NCBI RefSeq assembly: GCF_016458825.1
Contig: NZ_CP066744.1
Coordinates: 1,671,868 to 1,735,867, forward strand
Length of the DNA: 64,000 nt
DNA from: Miniphocaeibacter halophilus
GTDB lineage: Bacteria; Bacillota; Clostridia; Tissierellales; Peptoniphilaceae
Direction of reading: 5' to 3'
Part shown: positions 1 to 7,950 of the stretch, in pieces
How positions within the stretch are numbered: the first letter of the stretch is position 1
How the letters are laid out: each line of letters starts with the position of its first letter
The notes under the pieces: generated by a model
Database searches by the model: none
What the model saw: the letters and a program-made list of their open reading frames with translations, nothing else
What the model was told of the DNA's origin: nothing
Position numbers and translations under genes: made by a program

Positions 1-412
1 TAAAACAGGAGATATCCAAAGAAAATGGTATGTAGTTGACGCTACAGACAAAGTACTTGGAAGACTTGCAAGTGAAATTGCAGCTGTTTTAAGAGGAAAA
101 AACAAGCCTATATTTACACCAAATATAGACACAGGAGATTACGTAATAGTAATCAATGCTGACAAAGTTAGAGTTACAGGAAATAAGGAAGGTCAAAAAT
201 TATATAGACATCATACTGGTTTTCCAGGTGGTCTAAAATCTATTTCTTATGAAGAGTTAATGGCAAAAAAACCGGAAAAGGCAATTGAAATTGCTGTAAA
301 GGGTATGCTTCCACATAATAAATTAGGTAGAGCTATGTATAAAAAATTAAAAGTTTATGCTGGTCCAGACCATAATCATGAAGCACAACAACCAGAAGTT
401 CTAGACATATAA
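1..412 (+). CDS. rplM: 50S ribosomal protein L13 (5' partial)
   Basis: Large-subunit ribosomal protein L13, truncated by the window edge. The reading frame is open from base 2 and gives 136 visible residues; only the first few are missing. Recognisable L13 stretches include the N-terminal [18 protein letters not shown], then [35 protein letters not shown] and the C-terminal [11 protein letters not shown]. It lies 19 bases ahead of rpsI with an AGGAGGG ribosome binding site in the gap, which is the usual rplM-rpsI operon order. Nothing abnormal is seen in the visible part. Confidence 0.97.
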   Translation, partial: KTGDIQRKWYVVDATDKVLGRLASEIAAVLRGKNKPIFTPNIDTGDYVIVINADKVRVTGNKEGQKLYRHHTGFPGGLKSISYEELMAKKPEKAIEIAVKGMLPHNKLGRAMYKKLKVYAGPDHNHEAQQPEVLDI

Positions 413-431
413 GAAATAGGAGGGATATAAA

Positions 432-824
432 ATGGCTAACGTACAATATTTAGGAACTGGAAGAAGAAAGACATCAGTTGCTAGAGTTAGATTAGTTCCA
501 GGAAATGGACAATTTATTATAAACAAAAGACCAATTGATGAATATTTTGATTTTGATACATTAAGAGTAATTGCAAGAGAACCATTAGTTTTAACAGAAA
601 ACTTAGGTGGATATGATGTTTTCGTAAATGTTAAAGGTGGAGGATATACAGGACAAGCAGGAGCTATTCGTCATGGAATAGCAAGAGCATTATTAGAAGT
701 AGATCCAGAATTAAGACCAACATTAAAAAGAGCAGGTTTCTTAACAAGAGACCCTAGAAAAGTTGAACGTAAAAAATACGGTTTGAAAAAAGCTCGTAAA
801 AGTCCACAATTCTCAAAAAGATAA
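432..824 (+). CDS. rpsI: 30S ribosomal protein S9
   Basis: Small-subunit ribosomal protein S9, 130 residues, the normal length. The N-terminal [16 protein letters not shown], central [20 protein letters not shown] and basic C-terminal tail ending SPQFSKR are family hallmarks; that tail reaches toward the decoding site in known ribosomes. The start follows AGGAGGG by six bases. It is the last gene of the rplM-rpsI unit, since a hairpin with a T-tract follows the stop. Confidence 0.98.
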   Translation: MANVQYLGTGRRKTSVARVRLVPGNGQFIINKRPIDEYFDFDTLRVIAREPLVLTENLGGYDVFVNVKGGGYTGQAGAIRHGIARALLEVDPELRPTLKRAGFLTRDPRKVERKKYGLKKARKSPQFSKR

Positions 825-834
825 TATTATCTAT

Positions 835-865
835 AAGCTTCAGTTTTATACTGGAGCTTTTTTTA
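835..865 (+). terminator. Rho-independent terminator after rpsI
   Basis: AAGCTTCAG pairs with CTGGAGCTT (9 bp including one T-G wobble) around a short AT loop and is followed by seven T residues. It closes the rplM-rpsI operon. Confidence 0.85.
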
Positions 866-945
866 TGTTTAAAAACATATTTATACATGATAATTCTTTT
901 TTTCATAATAAAGAATTAGTTAATTTAAGTAAAAAATCAAAAAAA

Positions 946-975
946 TTGACAAATATGTAACTAAGATCATATTAT
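946..975 (+). promoter_or_regulatory. Candidate sigma-A promoter for the DUF5714 gene
   Basis: TTGACA at 946-951 and TATTAT at 970-975 are separated by 18 bases, about 130 bases before the next start codon. The -35 is perfect and the -10 matches five of six. The intervening AT-rich leader holds no other recognisable element. Confidence 0.5.
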
Positions 976-1104
976 TTATTAATAATAGTGTATATAATTA
1001 TTATAGGGATATTTATAATATTAGGATGAATAAATTTAAGAAGTAAAATATTTTCTTATTATAATAAAATAATAGATTAAAAAATCATCATAAAGGAGGG
1101 CTGA

Positions 1105-1794
1105 ATGACAAAAGCTGAAGAATGTTTAATTTGCAAAGAGCCTTTAGTGTATTTTAATGAAGGAACTACTATGAAATGCTATATTTGTGGAAAAGAAGAA
1201 TTAAGTACTACAAAATGTAAAAACAATCACTTTGTATGTAATGAATGTCATGGTACAGGTGTTCCTTTAATAAAGGAAATATGTGCAAATTCAAATAGCA
1301 AAAATCCAATAGAAATTACTGAAGAAATTATGAACAAATCATTTATTCATATGCATGGACCGGAACATCATATTTTAGTTGGTTCAGCATTATTAACGGC
1401 ATATAAAAACTCAGGTGGAGATATTGACTTAAAAAATTCCCTTGAAGAAATGGAAAGAAGGGGAAAGCAAGTTCCAGGTGGTACTTGTGGTTTTTGGGGA
1501 GCTTGTGGTGCATCTATATCTTTAGGTATATTTATTAGTATTATTACAGGAGCAACTCCACTAACAAATAATCCATGGAAATTATCCAATCTAGCTACAT
1601 CAAAGGCCTTGGCAAAAGTAAGTGAAATAGGTGGACCAAGGTGTTGTAAAAGAAATTCCTTTATTGCTATTGAAACAGCTATAGATTTTGTAGAGGAAAA
1701 CATGGGAATAAAAATGGAAAAAGAAAGTATTAAATGTAAGTTTAAGGAGAAAAACAATCAGTGCATAAAAAACAGATGCCCTTATTTTAATTAA
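1105..1794 (+). CDS. DUF5714 domain protein, Cys-rich
   Basis: A 229-residue protein that looks like the DUF5714 family of anaerobes; its biochemical function is not known to me. The N-terminal 50 residues hold several Cys pairs (C7/C10, C25/C28, C38, C45/C48) that suggest a zinc-ribbon or iron-sulfur site. The core follows with HGPEHHILVGSALL, PGGTCGFWGACGA and GGPRCCKRNS, and the tail has further Cys (CKFKEKNNQCIKNRCPYF). The conserved His and Cys of the core suggest metal binding, which is inference. It has a strong AAAGGAGGG site and appears monocistronic, with a promoter-like sequence upstream and a short hairpin downstream. No signal peptide or membrane segment is evident. Confidence 0.7.
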   Translation: MTKAEECLICKEPLVYFNEGTTMKCYICGKEELSTTKCKNNHFVCNECHGTGVPLIKEICANSNSKNPIEITEEIMNKSFIHMHGPEHHILVGSALLTAYKNSGGDIDLKNSLEEMERRGKQVPGGTCGFWGACGASISLGIFISIITGATPLTNNPWKLSNLATSKALAKVSEIGGPRCCKRNSFIAIETAIDFVEENMGIKMEKESIKCKFKEKNNQCIKNRCPYFN

Positions 1795-1826
1795 AATAAT
1801 AATTGTATTATAAAAATCTGATTAAT

Positions 1827-1845
1827 AAAGCAATATTGCTTTTTT
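1827..1845 (+). terminator. Short hairpin terminator
   Basis: AAAGCA-ATAT-TGCTTT forms a 6-bp stem followed by T residues between the DUF5714 gene and the PTS gene. The stem is weak, so some read-through is plausible. Confidence 0.5.
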
Positions 1846-1873
1846 AATAAATTATTTTAAAAAGGAGAAGGAA

Positions 1874-3523
1874 ATGAAGAAGTTTTTATCATTTGAATTT
1901 TGGCAAAAATTCGGGAAATCATTAATGGTTGTAATTGCAGTTATGCCTGCAGCAGGATTAATGATTAGTATTGGGAAATTAATTGCAATGATTAGTCCAG
2001 ACCTAAATTTTTTGGTTACTACCGGTGGCGTAGTTGAAAATATTGGTTGGGCAATTATAGGAAATTTGCACTTGCTATTTGCTATTGCAATTGGAGGTTC
2101 CTGGGCAAAAGAAAGAGCAGGAGGTGCTTTCGCTTCAGCTATAGCATTTATTTTAATCAATAGGATTACCGGAGCAGTATTTGGAGTAACTTCTGAAATG
2201 TTAGTAACAGAAGGTGCTGTGACCAATACTTTATTTGGTCAAGAAATACTTGTAAATGGATATTTTACCAGTGTTTTAGAAGCGCCGGCACTTAATATGG
2301 GAGTTTTTGTAGGTATTATAGCCGGTTTTTTAGGTGCTAATATCTATAATAAATATTATAATTTTAGAAAACTACCGGAAGCCTTGTCTTTTTTTAATGG
2401 AAAAAGATTTGTGCCTTTTGTTGTAATCCTGTGGTCAGTAATTATATCATTATTACTTTCTGTTGTATGGCCATTTATACAAACAGGAATAAACACTTTT
2501 GGAGTTTGGTTAGCTGAATCTAGTGATAAAGCACCAATACTAGCACCATTTGTATTTGGTATGGCAGAAAGATTACTATTACCATTTGGTTTACATCATA
2601 TGCTAACAATACCTATTAACTATACTGCCTTAGGAGGAACCTATACTATTTTAACAGGGGCTGGAGCAGGAACAGCAGTTTTTGGTCAAGACCCTTTATG
2701 GTTAGCCTGGGCAAGTGATTTAGTAAATTTAAAATCAGCAGGAAACATGACTGAATATACTAATTTATTAAACTCAATAACACCAGCTAGATTTAAGGTT
2801 GGTCAAATGATAGGTTCCATGGGAATTCTTATGGGAATAGCCTTAGCTATGTACAAAAACACAGACTTAGAAAAACGAAAAAAATATAAGTCAATGTTTT
2901 TCTCAGCAGGAATAGCTGTATTTTTAACAGGTGTAACAGAGCCGTTGGAATTTATGTTTATGTTTGCATCTCCAATATTATATGGAATATATGCTTTAAT
3001 TCAAGGACTTGCCTTTGGATTAGCCGATATAATTAATTTAAGGCTTCATTCTTTTGGTTCCATAGAATTACTTACAAGGGTACCTATAAGTGTAAAGGCA
3101 GGATTAACCGGCGATTTAATTAATTATGTTATAGCTTGTATTGTTTTCTTTGTAGGAACTTATTTTCTTGCAAGCTTCTTAATAAGAAAGTTAAAAATAG
3201 CAACTCCTGGAAGATTAGGAAATTATGATGAAAATGATAACTCTGAAAACAAAGAGGTAGATACTAAAGCAAAGGGTGATGCTAATTCACAGGTAGTAGC
3301 CATAGTAGAACTACTAGGAGGAGCAGACAACATTATAGATGTTGATGCTTGTATGACAAGACTAAGAGTTTCAATTAAAGATGATAGTTTAGTAGGAAAT
3401 GAGGAAGAATGGAAGAAACAGGGAGCTATGGGTCTAATAAAAAAAGATTCAGGAGTTCAAGCTGTTTATGGTCCTAAAGCAGATATTTTAAAATCTGATA
3501 TTAATGATTATTTAAATAGATAA
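1874..3523 (+). CDS. PTS transporter subunit IIBC, glucose/maltose type
   Basis: A 549-residue phosphotransferase permease that imports and phosphorylates a sugar of the glucose superfamily. An EIIC domain with about ten hydrophobic segments occupies roughly residues 1-430 and contains the signature GVTEPLEFMFMF. An acidic linker joins it to a C-terminal EIIB domain (about 474-549) whose phospho-acceptor cysteine is C493 in DACMTRLRV. No EIIA domain is fused, so a separate IIA(Glc) must act in trans, as for MalX/MalT-type permeases. The next gene starts two bases after the stop and encodes an EEP-fold phosphatase. That pairing matches MalT-MapP of enterococci, so maltose is the best substrate guess, with glucose or GlcNAc as alternatives. 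The start follows AAAAGGAGAAGG. Confidence 0.9.
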   Translation: MKKFLSFEFWQKFGKSLMVVIAVMPAAGLMISIGKLIAMISPDLNFLVTTGGVVENIGWAIIGNLHLLFAIAIGGSWAKERAGGAFASAIAFILINRITGAVFGVTSEMLVTEGAVTNTLFGQEILVNGYFTSVLEAPALNMGVFVGIIAGFLGANIYNKYYNFRKLPEALSFFNGKRFVPFVVILWSVIISLLLSVVWPFIQTGINTFGVWLAESSDKAPILAPFVFGMAERLLLPFGLHHMLTIPINYTALGGTYTILTGAGAGTAVFGQDPLWLAWASDLVNLKSAGNMTEYTNLLNSITPARFKVGQMIGSMGILMGIALAMYKNTDLEKRKKYKSMFFSAGIAVFLTGVTEPLEFMFMFASPILYGIYALIQGLAFGLADIINLRLHSFGSIELLTRVPISVKAGLTGDLINYVIACIVFFVGTYFLASFLIRKLKIATPGRLGNYDENDNSENKEVDTKAKGDANSQVVAIVELLGGADNIIDVDACMTRLRVSIKDDSLVGNEEEWKKQGAMGLIKKDSGVQAVYGPKADILKSDINDYLNR

Positions 3524-3524
3524 T

Positions 3525-4334
3525 ATGAAAATTTTAACATTAAACACCCATAGTTGGTTAGAAAAAAATCAAAAAGAAAAATTTAATATATTCATAGATA
3601 ATATTCTTGAAGAAAAATATGATATTATTTTTCTTCAAGAGATTAATCAAAGTATTTCTGCAAAGGAAATAGAAAGAAAAGATGAAGAAATTGTTGAATT
3701 AGCTACAGTTAAGGAAGATAATTTCGGTTTGTTATTAAAAGATGAATTGGAAAGAAAAGGATTAAATTATTATTATACTTGGGATAGTACCCATATTGGA
3801 TATGATATTTATGATGAGGGGATTGCAATCTTATCCTTAAATCCAATTTTGGAAGTTAAAAGTAAAATTATTTCAAGTTCTCTAGAATATAAAAGTCCAA
3901 AAACCAGAAAAGCAACCGGAATAAAAATTAAATATAAGGATAAAAATATTTGGGCATTTACCCTACATTTTTCTTGGTGGAAAGATGGTAGTTTTCAATA
4001 TGAATGGGAAAAATTAAGAGAAATTATAAAGGAAATAGATGCGGATTTATTTATATTAGCAGGGGATTTTAATAATAATGCTAATATAAGAAATGAAGGC
4101 TACGATTTAATATTAAAAAGTGGTTTTTATGATTCCTTTAATTTAGCTAAGGAAAAAATAGGAGAATACACAGTTGAATCTGAAATTGATGGCTGGGCGT
4201 GTGACACCAGTAATAAAAGAATAGACTTTATATTTTTATCAGAAGAAGTAGTTGTAAAAAAATATGAGGTCGTTTTTAAAAATAAATTACAAATATCCGA
4301 TCATTTTGGGGTAAAAGTCGAATTAGAAATTTAA
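3525..4334 (+). CDS. Endonuclease/exonuclease/phosphatase-fold protein, likely maltose-6'-phosphate phosphatase
   Basis: A 269-residue member of the EEP (DNase I-like) superfamily. The catalytic motifs are intact: N7 in LTLNTHSW, E39 in FLQEIN, the LAGDFNN motif near residue 180, RIDFIF, and the ISDHFG motif with D259/H260. No signal peptide is seen, so it should act in the cytoplasm. It begins two bases after the PTS gene, so the two are translationally coupled. Known family context: in Enterococcus, MapP is an EEP-fold phosphatase encoded beside the maltose PTS MalT that removes phosphate from imported maltose 6'-phosphate. The same role is inferred here from gene pairing. No maltose phosphorylase or glucosidase gene is nearby, so the fate of free maltose cannot be seen. 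Confidence 0.75.
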   Translation: MKILTLNTHSWLEKNQKEKFNIFIDNILEEKYDIIFLQEINQSISAKEIERKDEEIVELATVKEDNFGLLLKDELERKGLNYYYTWDSTHIGYDIYDEGIAILSLNPILEVKSKIISSSLEYKSPKTRKATGIKIKYKDKNIWAFTLHFSWWKDGSFQYEWEKLREIIKEIDADLFILAGDFNNNANIRNEGYDLILKSGFYDSFNLAKEKIGEYTVESEIDGWACDTSNKRIDFIFLSEEVVVKKYEVVFKNKLQISDHFGVKVELEI

Positions 4335-4353
4335 ATATTATTGTAAAGTATAG

Positions 4354-4389
4354 ACTGGCTATAGAATAAAATCTATGGCCAGTTTTTTT
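4354..4389 (+). terminator. Strong terminator after PTS-phosphatase operon
   Basis: ACTGGCTATAG pairs with CTATGGCCAGT (11 bp with one wobble) and is followed by seven T residues. Confidence 0.9.
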
Positions 4390-4431
4390 ATAGAATTATT
4401 TAGACATTAAGTTGACAAAAAATAACACATA

Positions 4432-4462
4432 TTAACAGCGTTAAGTAAAATAACGATGTTAA
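4432..4462 (+). promoter_or_regulatory. Two dyad operators upstream of truncated TetR gene
   Basis: TAACAGCGTTA (4433-4443) and TAACGATGTTA (4451-4461) are near-perfect dyads of the form TAACnnnGTTA with centres 18 bp apart. They sit just before the start of the TetR-type fragment and just after a TTGACA at 4412-4417. Paired dyads in front of a TetR gene are typical of autoregulation. The repressor itself is broken here, so these look like orphaned operators. Confidence 0.6.
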
Positions 4463-4475
4463 GTAGAGGTGCCAT

Positions 4476-4637
4476 ATGGTTGGGAAAAAACGTAGGGAAA
4501 ATGAGAAAGAGAAGATGCGTAAGCTTATATTAAATGCTAGTGTAAAAATAATCTTAGAAGAAGGTTACGATAAACTTTCTATGAGAAAAATAGCTGATAG
4601 AATCGAATATTCTGCAACGACAATTTATCTTAAGTAA
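4476..4637 (+). pseudogene. Truncated TetR/AcrR-family regulator
   Basis: A 53-residue remnant beginning MVGKKRRENEKEKM and running through a TetR helix-turn-helix (LSMRKIADRIEYSATTIYL). The frame then ends at LK-stop, exactly where the family continues YFKDK and the ligand-binding domain of about 130 residues. The DNA-binding domain is nearly complete but the dimerisation domain is gone, so it should not function. AGAGGT lies five bases before the ATG. The break at about 4632 abuts the 3' end of the broken EamA gene on the other strand, which suggests a deletion removed the rest of tetR. Confidence 0.8.
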
Positions 4638-4641
4638 ATAT

Positions 4642-5538
4642 TTAAATCAAGAAAAAATTAATAAGATATTTATTAAATTGTGGTATTAACATCATTGTGC
4701 TTGTTACTACTAAAATAAGTCCTATAAAAGCTTTTAAACTTAATTTTTCTTTTAAAACAAAATAGGAAAATATAATTGTTACAACAATACTTAATTTATC
4801 TAGTGGAACAACAACGGAAGCTTGTCCGTCTTTTAATGCCCTGTAATAACAAAGTCAAGAGAGTCCCATTGCAATGCCTGAGAGTATTAAAAAGATCCAA
4901 GATTTTCTTGCTATATTCTTTAAATTTATATTGGCTTTTCTAATATAGACTACAAACCAAGCTGAAATAAATACAAATATTGTTCTAATTGCCGTAGCCA
5001 AATTGGAATCTATATTTTCTACTCCCTTTTTTCCTAGTATTGCTGTTAAACTAGCAAAAACCGCTGAAAGTAAAGCGTATATAAACCATAAATTTCTTCC
5101 ATTTTCCTTTGTTTCTACTTTTTGTTTTCCAATCATCATAAAGGTGCCTATAAACATAGTAATCATTGCTAGTAGAGAAATATAATTATATTTTTCTCCT
5201 AGGAAAATAAAGGATAGTATCATTGTTAAAATAGTACTGCTTTTATCAATTGGGCTACTTTATTTACATCTCCTAGTTTTATTGCTTTAAAATAAAAAAT
5301 CCAAGAAACCCCTGTACTAAAACCGGATAATATAAGAAATAATAAAGTTTGAAAAGAAATCTTATAAATATTTTCTATTACTCCCGTTATTAAAACCAAA
5401 AGCCACGAAGCAATTAGGACAACCGTAGTTCTAATTGCCGTAGCCAAATTTGAGTCAATATCCTTAACTCCAAGTTTTGATAAAATAGCCTTTACTCCCG
5501 CAAAAAAATGCAGAAGCAAAGGCGAAACCAATCCACAT
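4642..5538 (-). pseudogene. Broken EamA/DMT-family transporter
   Basis: Reading the minus strand from ATG 5538 (good GGAGGT site at 5545-5550) gives a ten-helix drug/metabolite transporter of about 298 codons, but only across three lesions. First, a T7 run (plus-strand A 5502-5508) shifts the frame at SAFFAGVKA. Second, one base is missing near 5255, where KVAPIDKSSTILTMILSFIF is expected. Third, TGA stands at 4852-4854 where a Trp is expected (GLS-stop-LCYYRALKDG). After the stop the frame continues through PLDKLSIVVTIIFSYFVLKEK to TAA at 4642-4644. Both repeats of the EamA fold, including the duplicated GVxDIDSNLATAIRT motif, are recognisable. The transporter is therefore inactive. The EamA family moves metabolites, but the substrate is unknown. 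Confidence 0.85.
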
Positions 5539-5712
5539 ATTACAACCTCCAATAATTGATTTCACAATAATACAAAAGCATATGAGGATAAATAAAATAT
5601 AAAAAGACAATAATAAATTTATAAAAAACATAAATTACTAACTATTATTTGAAAATACTTATCAATTAACTTGAAAAAGATTAAATTGAAATATATAATT
5701 ATAAACATTGTT
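5539..5712. other. AT-rich gap between broken transporter and siderophore operon
   Basis: About 170 bases with no credible ORF. It should carry the promoter of the minus-strand EamA pseudogene, but no convincing -35/-10 pair stands out. The Fur-type site and the plus-strand promoter of the siderophore operon begin at its right edge. Confidence 0.6.
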
Positions 5713-5740
5713 GATATTGATTATCAATTATATTTTAAAT
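5711..5740 (+). promoter_or_regulatory. Fur box over candidate promoter of siderophore uptake operon
   Basis: ATTGAT-T-ATCAAT at 5716-5728 is a perfect 6-1-6 dyad inside GATATTGATTATCAATTAT (5713-5731), which matches the classical 19-bp Fur consensus at about 13 positions. TTGATA (5711-5716) and TTAAAT (5735-5740) could be -35 and -10 elements with an 18-base spacer, placing the Fur site between them. Iron repression of the downstream importer is inferred. Confidence 0.7.
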
Positions 5741-5789
5741 TTAATTACAGGATTTTATTTTTTTAATAAAAAATAGGAAGGAGGATTAA

Positions 5790-5834
5790 TTGGAAATTAA
5801 GTTTTATATATTTTGTAATTGTTGTAACAATTAA
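5790..5834 (+). CDS. Micro-ORF of 14 residues, desulforedoxin-like N-terminus or leader peptide
   Basis: TTG start five bases after a perfect AAGGAGG (5778-5784), encoding MEIKFYIFCNCCNN and then TAA. The ribosome binding site is better than that of the following lipoprotein gene, so translation is likely. The peptide resembles the opening of desulforedoxin/desulfoferrodoxin proteins (KFYICxxCGN) with one extra residue. It may be the stump of an iron-binding superoxide reductase gene or a Cys-rich leader peptide. It sits in the transcript between the Fur box and the importer. Which of these it is cannot be decided from sequence alone. Confidence 0.4.
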   Translation: MEIKFYIFCNCCNN

Positions 5835-5897
5835 ATAGTTGAATTTGTATTAAAGGTTTAATTATTTATTAAATAAATATTAAGGAGAAAAATATAT

Positions 5898-6929
5898 ATG
5901 GGAAATAGAAAAATTTTTAAATTATCTGTTTTAATGATAGCTTTAATGGTTATTGTCACAGGATGTGCAACATCAAATAAAGATGCAAGCAAGGATGAAG
6001 TTTATGAAAACACTACTGAAGTAGTTGAAAACAAAAATACTTCTACAGTTGAAATAGAGGATATTCATGGGAGCGTTAAAGTACCTGTAAATCCGAAGAA
6101 TGTTGTTTCTTTAGATAATAGAACTTTTGAAACTTTATCAGATTGGAACATAGAATTGGTTGCGGTGCCAAAAGATGTGATGCCAAAGGAATTATCATAT
6201 GCTAAAGATGAAAAGGTACAAAATATTGGGGACCATAAGGAACCAAATCTTGAGATTATTGCAGCTGTTAATCCTGAACTGGTAATAGTAGGACAAAGAT
6301 TTAGCAGTTATTATGAAGAAATAAAAGCTTTAGTTCCGGATGCAGTTGTTATTGATCTTAGTTTTGATGTTTCCGGTGAAAATGGAGAGACAGGAGAAAG
6401 TTTAGTAAAGGGACTTAAGAATGCTACGATTTCTTTAGGAAAAATTTTTGACAAAAGTAAAGATGCAGAAAAATTAGTAGCTGATTTCGATAAGTCCATA
6501 GAAGATGCTAAAAATGCCTATAATGGTACAGATACGATTATGAGTGTTGTAGTTTCAGGTGGAGAAATTGGTTTTTCAGCTCCTATTTCAGGACGGGTTT
6601 GGGGTCCTATGTATGAGTTATTTGGATGGAAATCTGCTTTAGAAGTTGAAGGTTCTACTTCAGACCATAAGGGAGACGATATTTCAGTTGAAGCTATAGC
6701 AGAAAGTAATCCTGATTGGATTTTTGTTCTTGACCGTGATGCAGCAACTTCATCGTCAGAAGATGCAGTTCCGGCTCAAGATGTAATAGATAATTCACCG
6801 GCCCTTAAAAATACAAGAGCTATTTCTGAAGGAAGAATCTTATATGCGCCAAAAGATACTTACACAAATGAATCAATACAAACTTATATAGAATTATTTG
6901 AAAATATGTCAAATTCTTTAAAGAAGTAA
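5898..6929 (+). CDS. Catecholate-siderophore ABC transporter substrate-binding lipoprotein (FatB/CeuE/YclQ type)
   Basis: A 343-residue periplasmic-binding-type lipoprotein that captures ferric siderophore outside the membrane. A basic N-terminus and hydrophobic stretch lead to the lipobox VTGC with lipidated C23, followed by a Ser/Asn/Glu-rich spacer. The type III binding-protein fold follows: EIEDIHGSVKVPVNPKNVVSLDN, NLEIIAAVNPELVIVGQR, and PISGRVWGPMYELFGW, a motif typical of the petrobactin/catecholate binding proteins. The C-terminal SNPDWIFVLDRDAA is also characteristic. It is the first gene of a four-gene importer; the permease starts one base after its stop. A Fur-type site lies upstream. 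The exact siderophore is inferred from family resemblance only. Confidence 0.9.
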   Translation: MGNRKIFKLSVLMIALMVIVTGCATSNKDASKDEVYENTTEVVENKNTSTVEIEDIHGSVKVPVNPKNVVSLDNRTFETLSDWNIELVAVPKDVMPKELSYAKDEKVQNIGDHKEPNLEIIAAVNPELVIVGQRFSSYYEEIKALVPDAVVIDLSFDVSGENGETGESLVKGLKNATISLGKIFDKSKDAEKLVADFDKSIEDAKNAYNGTDTIMSVVVSGGEIGFSAPISGRVWGPMYELFGWKSALEVEGSTSDHKGDDISVEAIAESNPDWIFVLDRDAATSSSEDAVPAQDVIDNSPALKNTRAISEGRILYAPKDTYTNESIQTYIELFENMSNSLKK

Positions 6930-6930
6930 T

Positions 6931-7950
6931 ATGAAGGAGTACAAAAAAAGAATGAAAATGATAACCGGGGCTGATAGAATTCGGCCTCTAAATAATAATA
7001 AAAATAAATTATGGACGAAATCTTTTATATTGGCCATAATTCTTGTTTTTATATTAGGTCTAGTATCTTTATTTACAGGTGTTTATGATTTACAAGGGCA
7101 GGAGGATGGAATGGATATGTTTTTTATAACAAGAGTTCCTAGAACTGCTGCATTGATGTTAACAGGTGCTGCAATGTCAATTTCCGGCCTTGTCACTCAG
7201 CTTATTACACAGAATAGACTTGTAGAGCCTACTACGACAGGAACAATAGAGTGGGCAGGTTTAGGTCTAATCTTCGTTTATTTGATTTTTCCTGCACCGT
7301 CTTTAGTGTTAAGAATGACAGGTGCAATTATTTTTTCTTTTATTGGAACCATGATCTTCTTTTTATTTTTAAGAAAAGTTAAGCTTCGTTCATCTTTAAT
7401 TGTACCTATTATAGGTATGATGTTAGGAGCTGTAATATCTGCAATTTCTACTTTTATTGGACTGGTTTTTCAAATGACACAGAATATTGAAACCTGGTTT
7501 GTCGGCTCCTTTGCTCCTGTACAAATTGGAAGATACGAATATTTGTGGTTTATTGTTATTGCTACGATTTTAATTTTCTTTTATGCTGACAGATTAACCT
7601 TAGCAGGTCTAGGTGAAGATGTAGCAACTAGCCTTGGAGCTAATTATAATAAAATTGTAATACTTGGTACCGGCATAATTTCTTTAATAGTTGGAATTGT
7701 TGCGGCAGTAATAGGAAATTTACCATTTTTAGGTTTGATTGTACCCAATATTGTCTCCATGTACAGAGGAGATGACCTTAGAAGTAATCTGCCATGGGTT
7801 TGTGTCTTAGGTATGGGAATTATTACACTTTGCGATATTATTTCACGAACGATTATAATGCCTTTTGAAGTTCCTGTATCATTAATACTTGGAACTGTAG
7901 GAGCTATTGTTTTCATTGTTATGTTACTAAAACAAGGGAGGGTAAAATGA
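6931..7950 (+). CDS. Siderophore ABC transporter permease (FecCD family, first)
   Basis: A 339-residue integral membrane protein of the FecCD/BtuC permease family with about nine to ten hydrophobic helices. Family stretches include FFITRVPRTAALMLTGAAMSISG near residues 65-90, EPTTTGTIEWAGLG, LGEDVATSLG and GNLPFLGLIVPNIVSMYRG, the coupling region that contacts the ATPase. It corresponds to FatD/YclN/CeuB in catecholate siderophore systems. It starts one base after the binding-protein gene and overlaps the next permease by four bases (ATGA). Later in-frame ATG codons at 6952 and 6958 are possible starts, but the first keeps the tight operon spacing. Confidence 0.92.
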   Translation: MKEYKKRMKMITGADRIRPLNNNKNKLWTKSFILAIILVFILGLVSLFTGVYDLQGQEDGMDMFFITRVPRTAALMLTGAAMSISGLVTQLITQNRLVEPTTTGTIEWAGLGLIFVYLIFPAPSLVLRMTGAIIFSFIGTMIFFLFLRKVKLRSSLIVPIIGMMLGAVISAISTFIGLVFQMTQNIETWFVGSFAPVQIGRYEYLWFIVIATILIFFYADRLTLAGLGEDVATSLGANYNKIVILGTGIISLIVGIVAAVIGNLPFLGLIVPNIVSMYRGDDLRSNLPWVCVLGMGIITLCDIISRTIIMPFEVPVSLILGTVGAIVFIVMLLKQGRVK

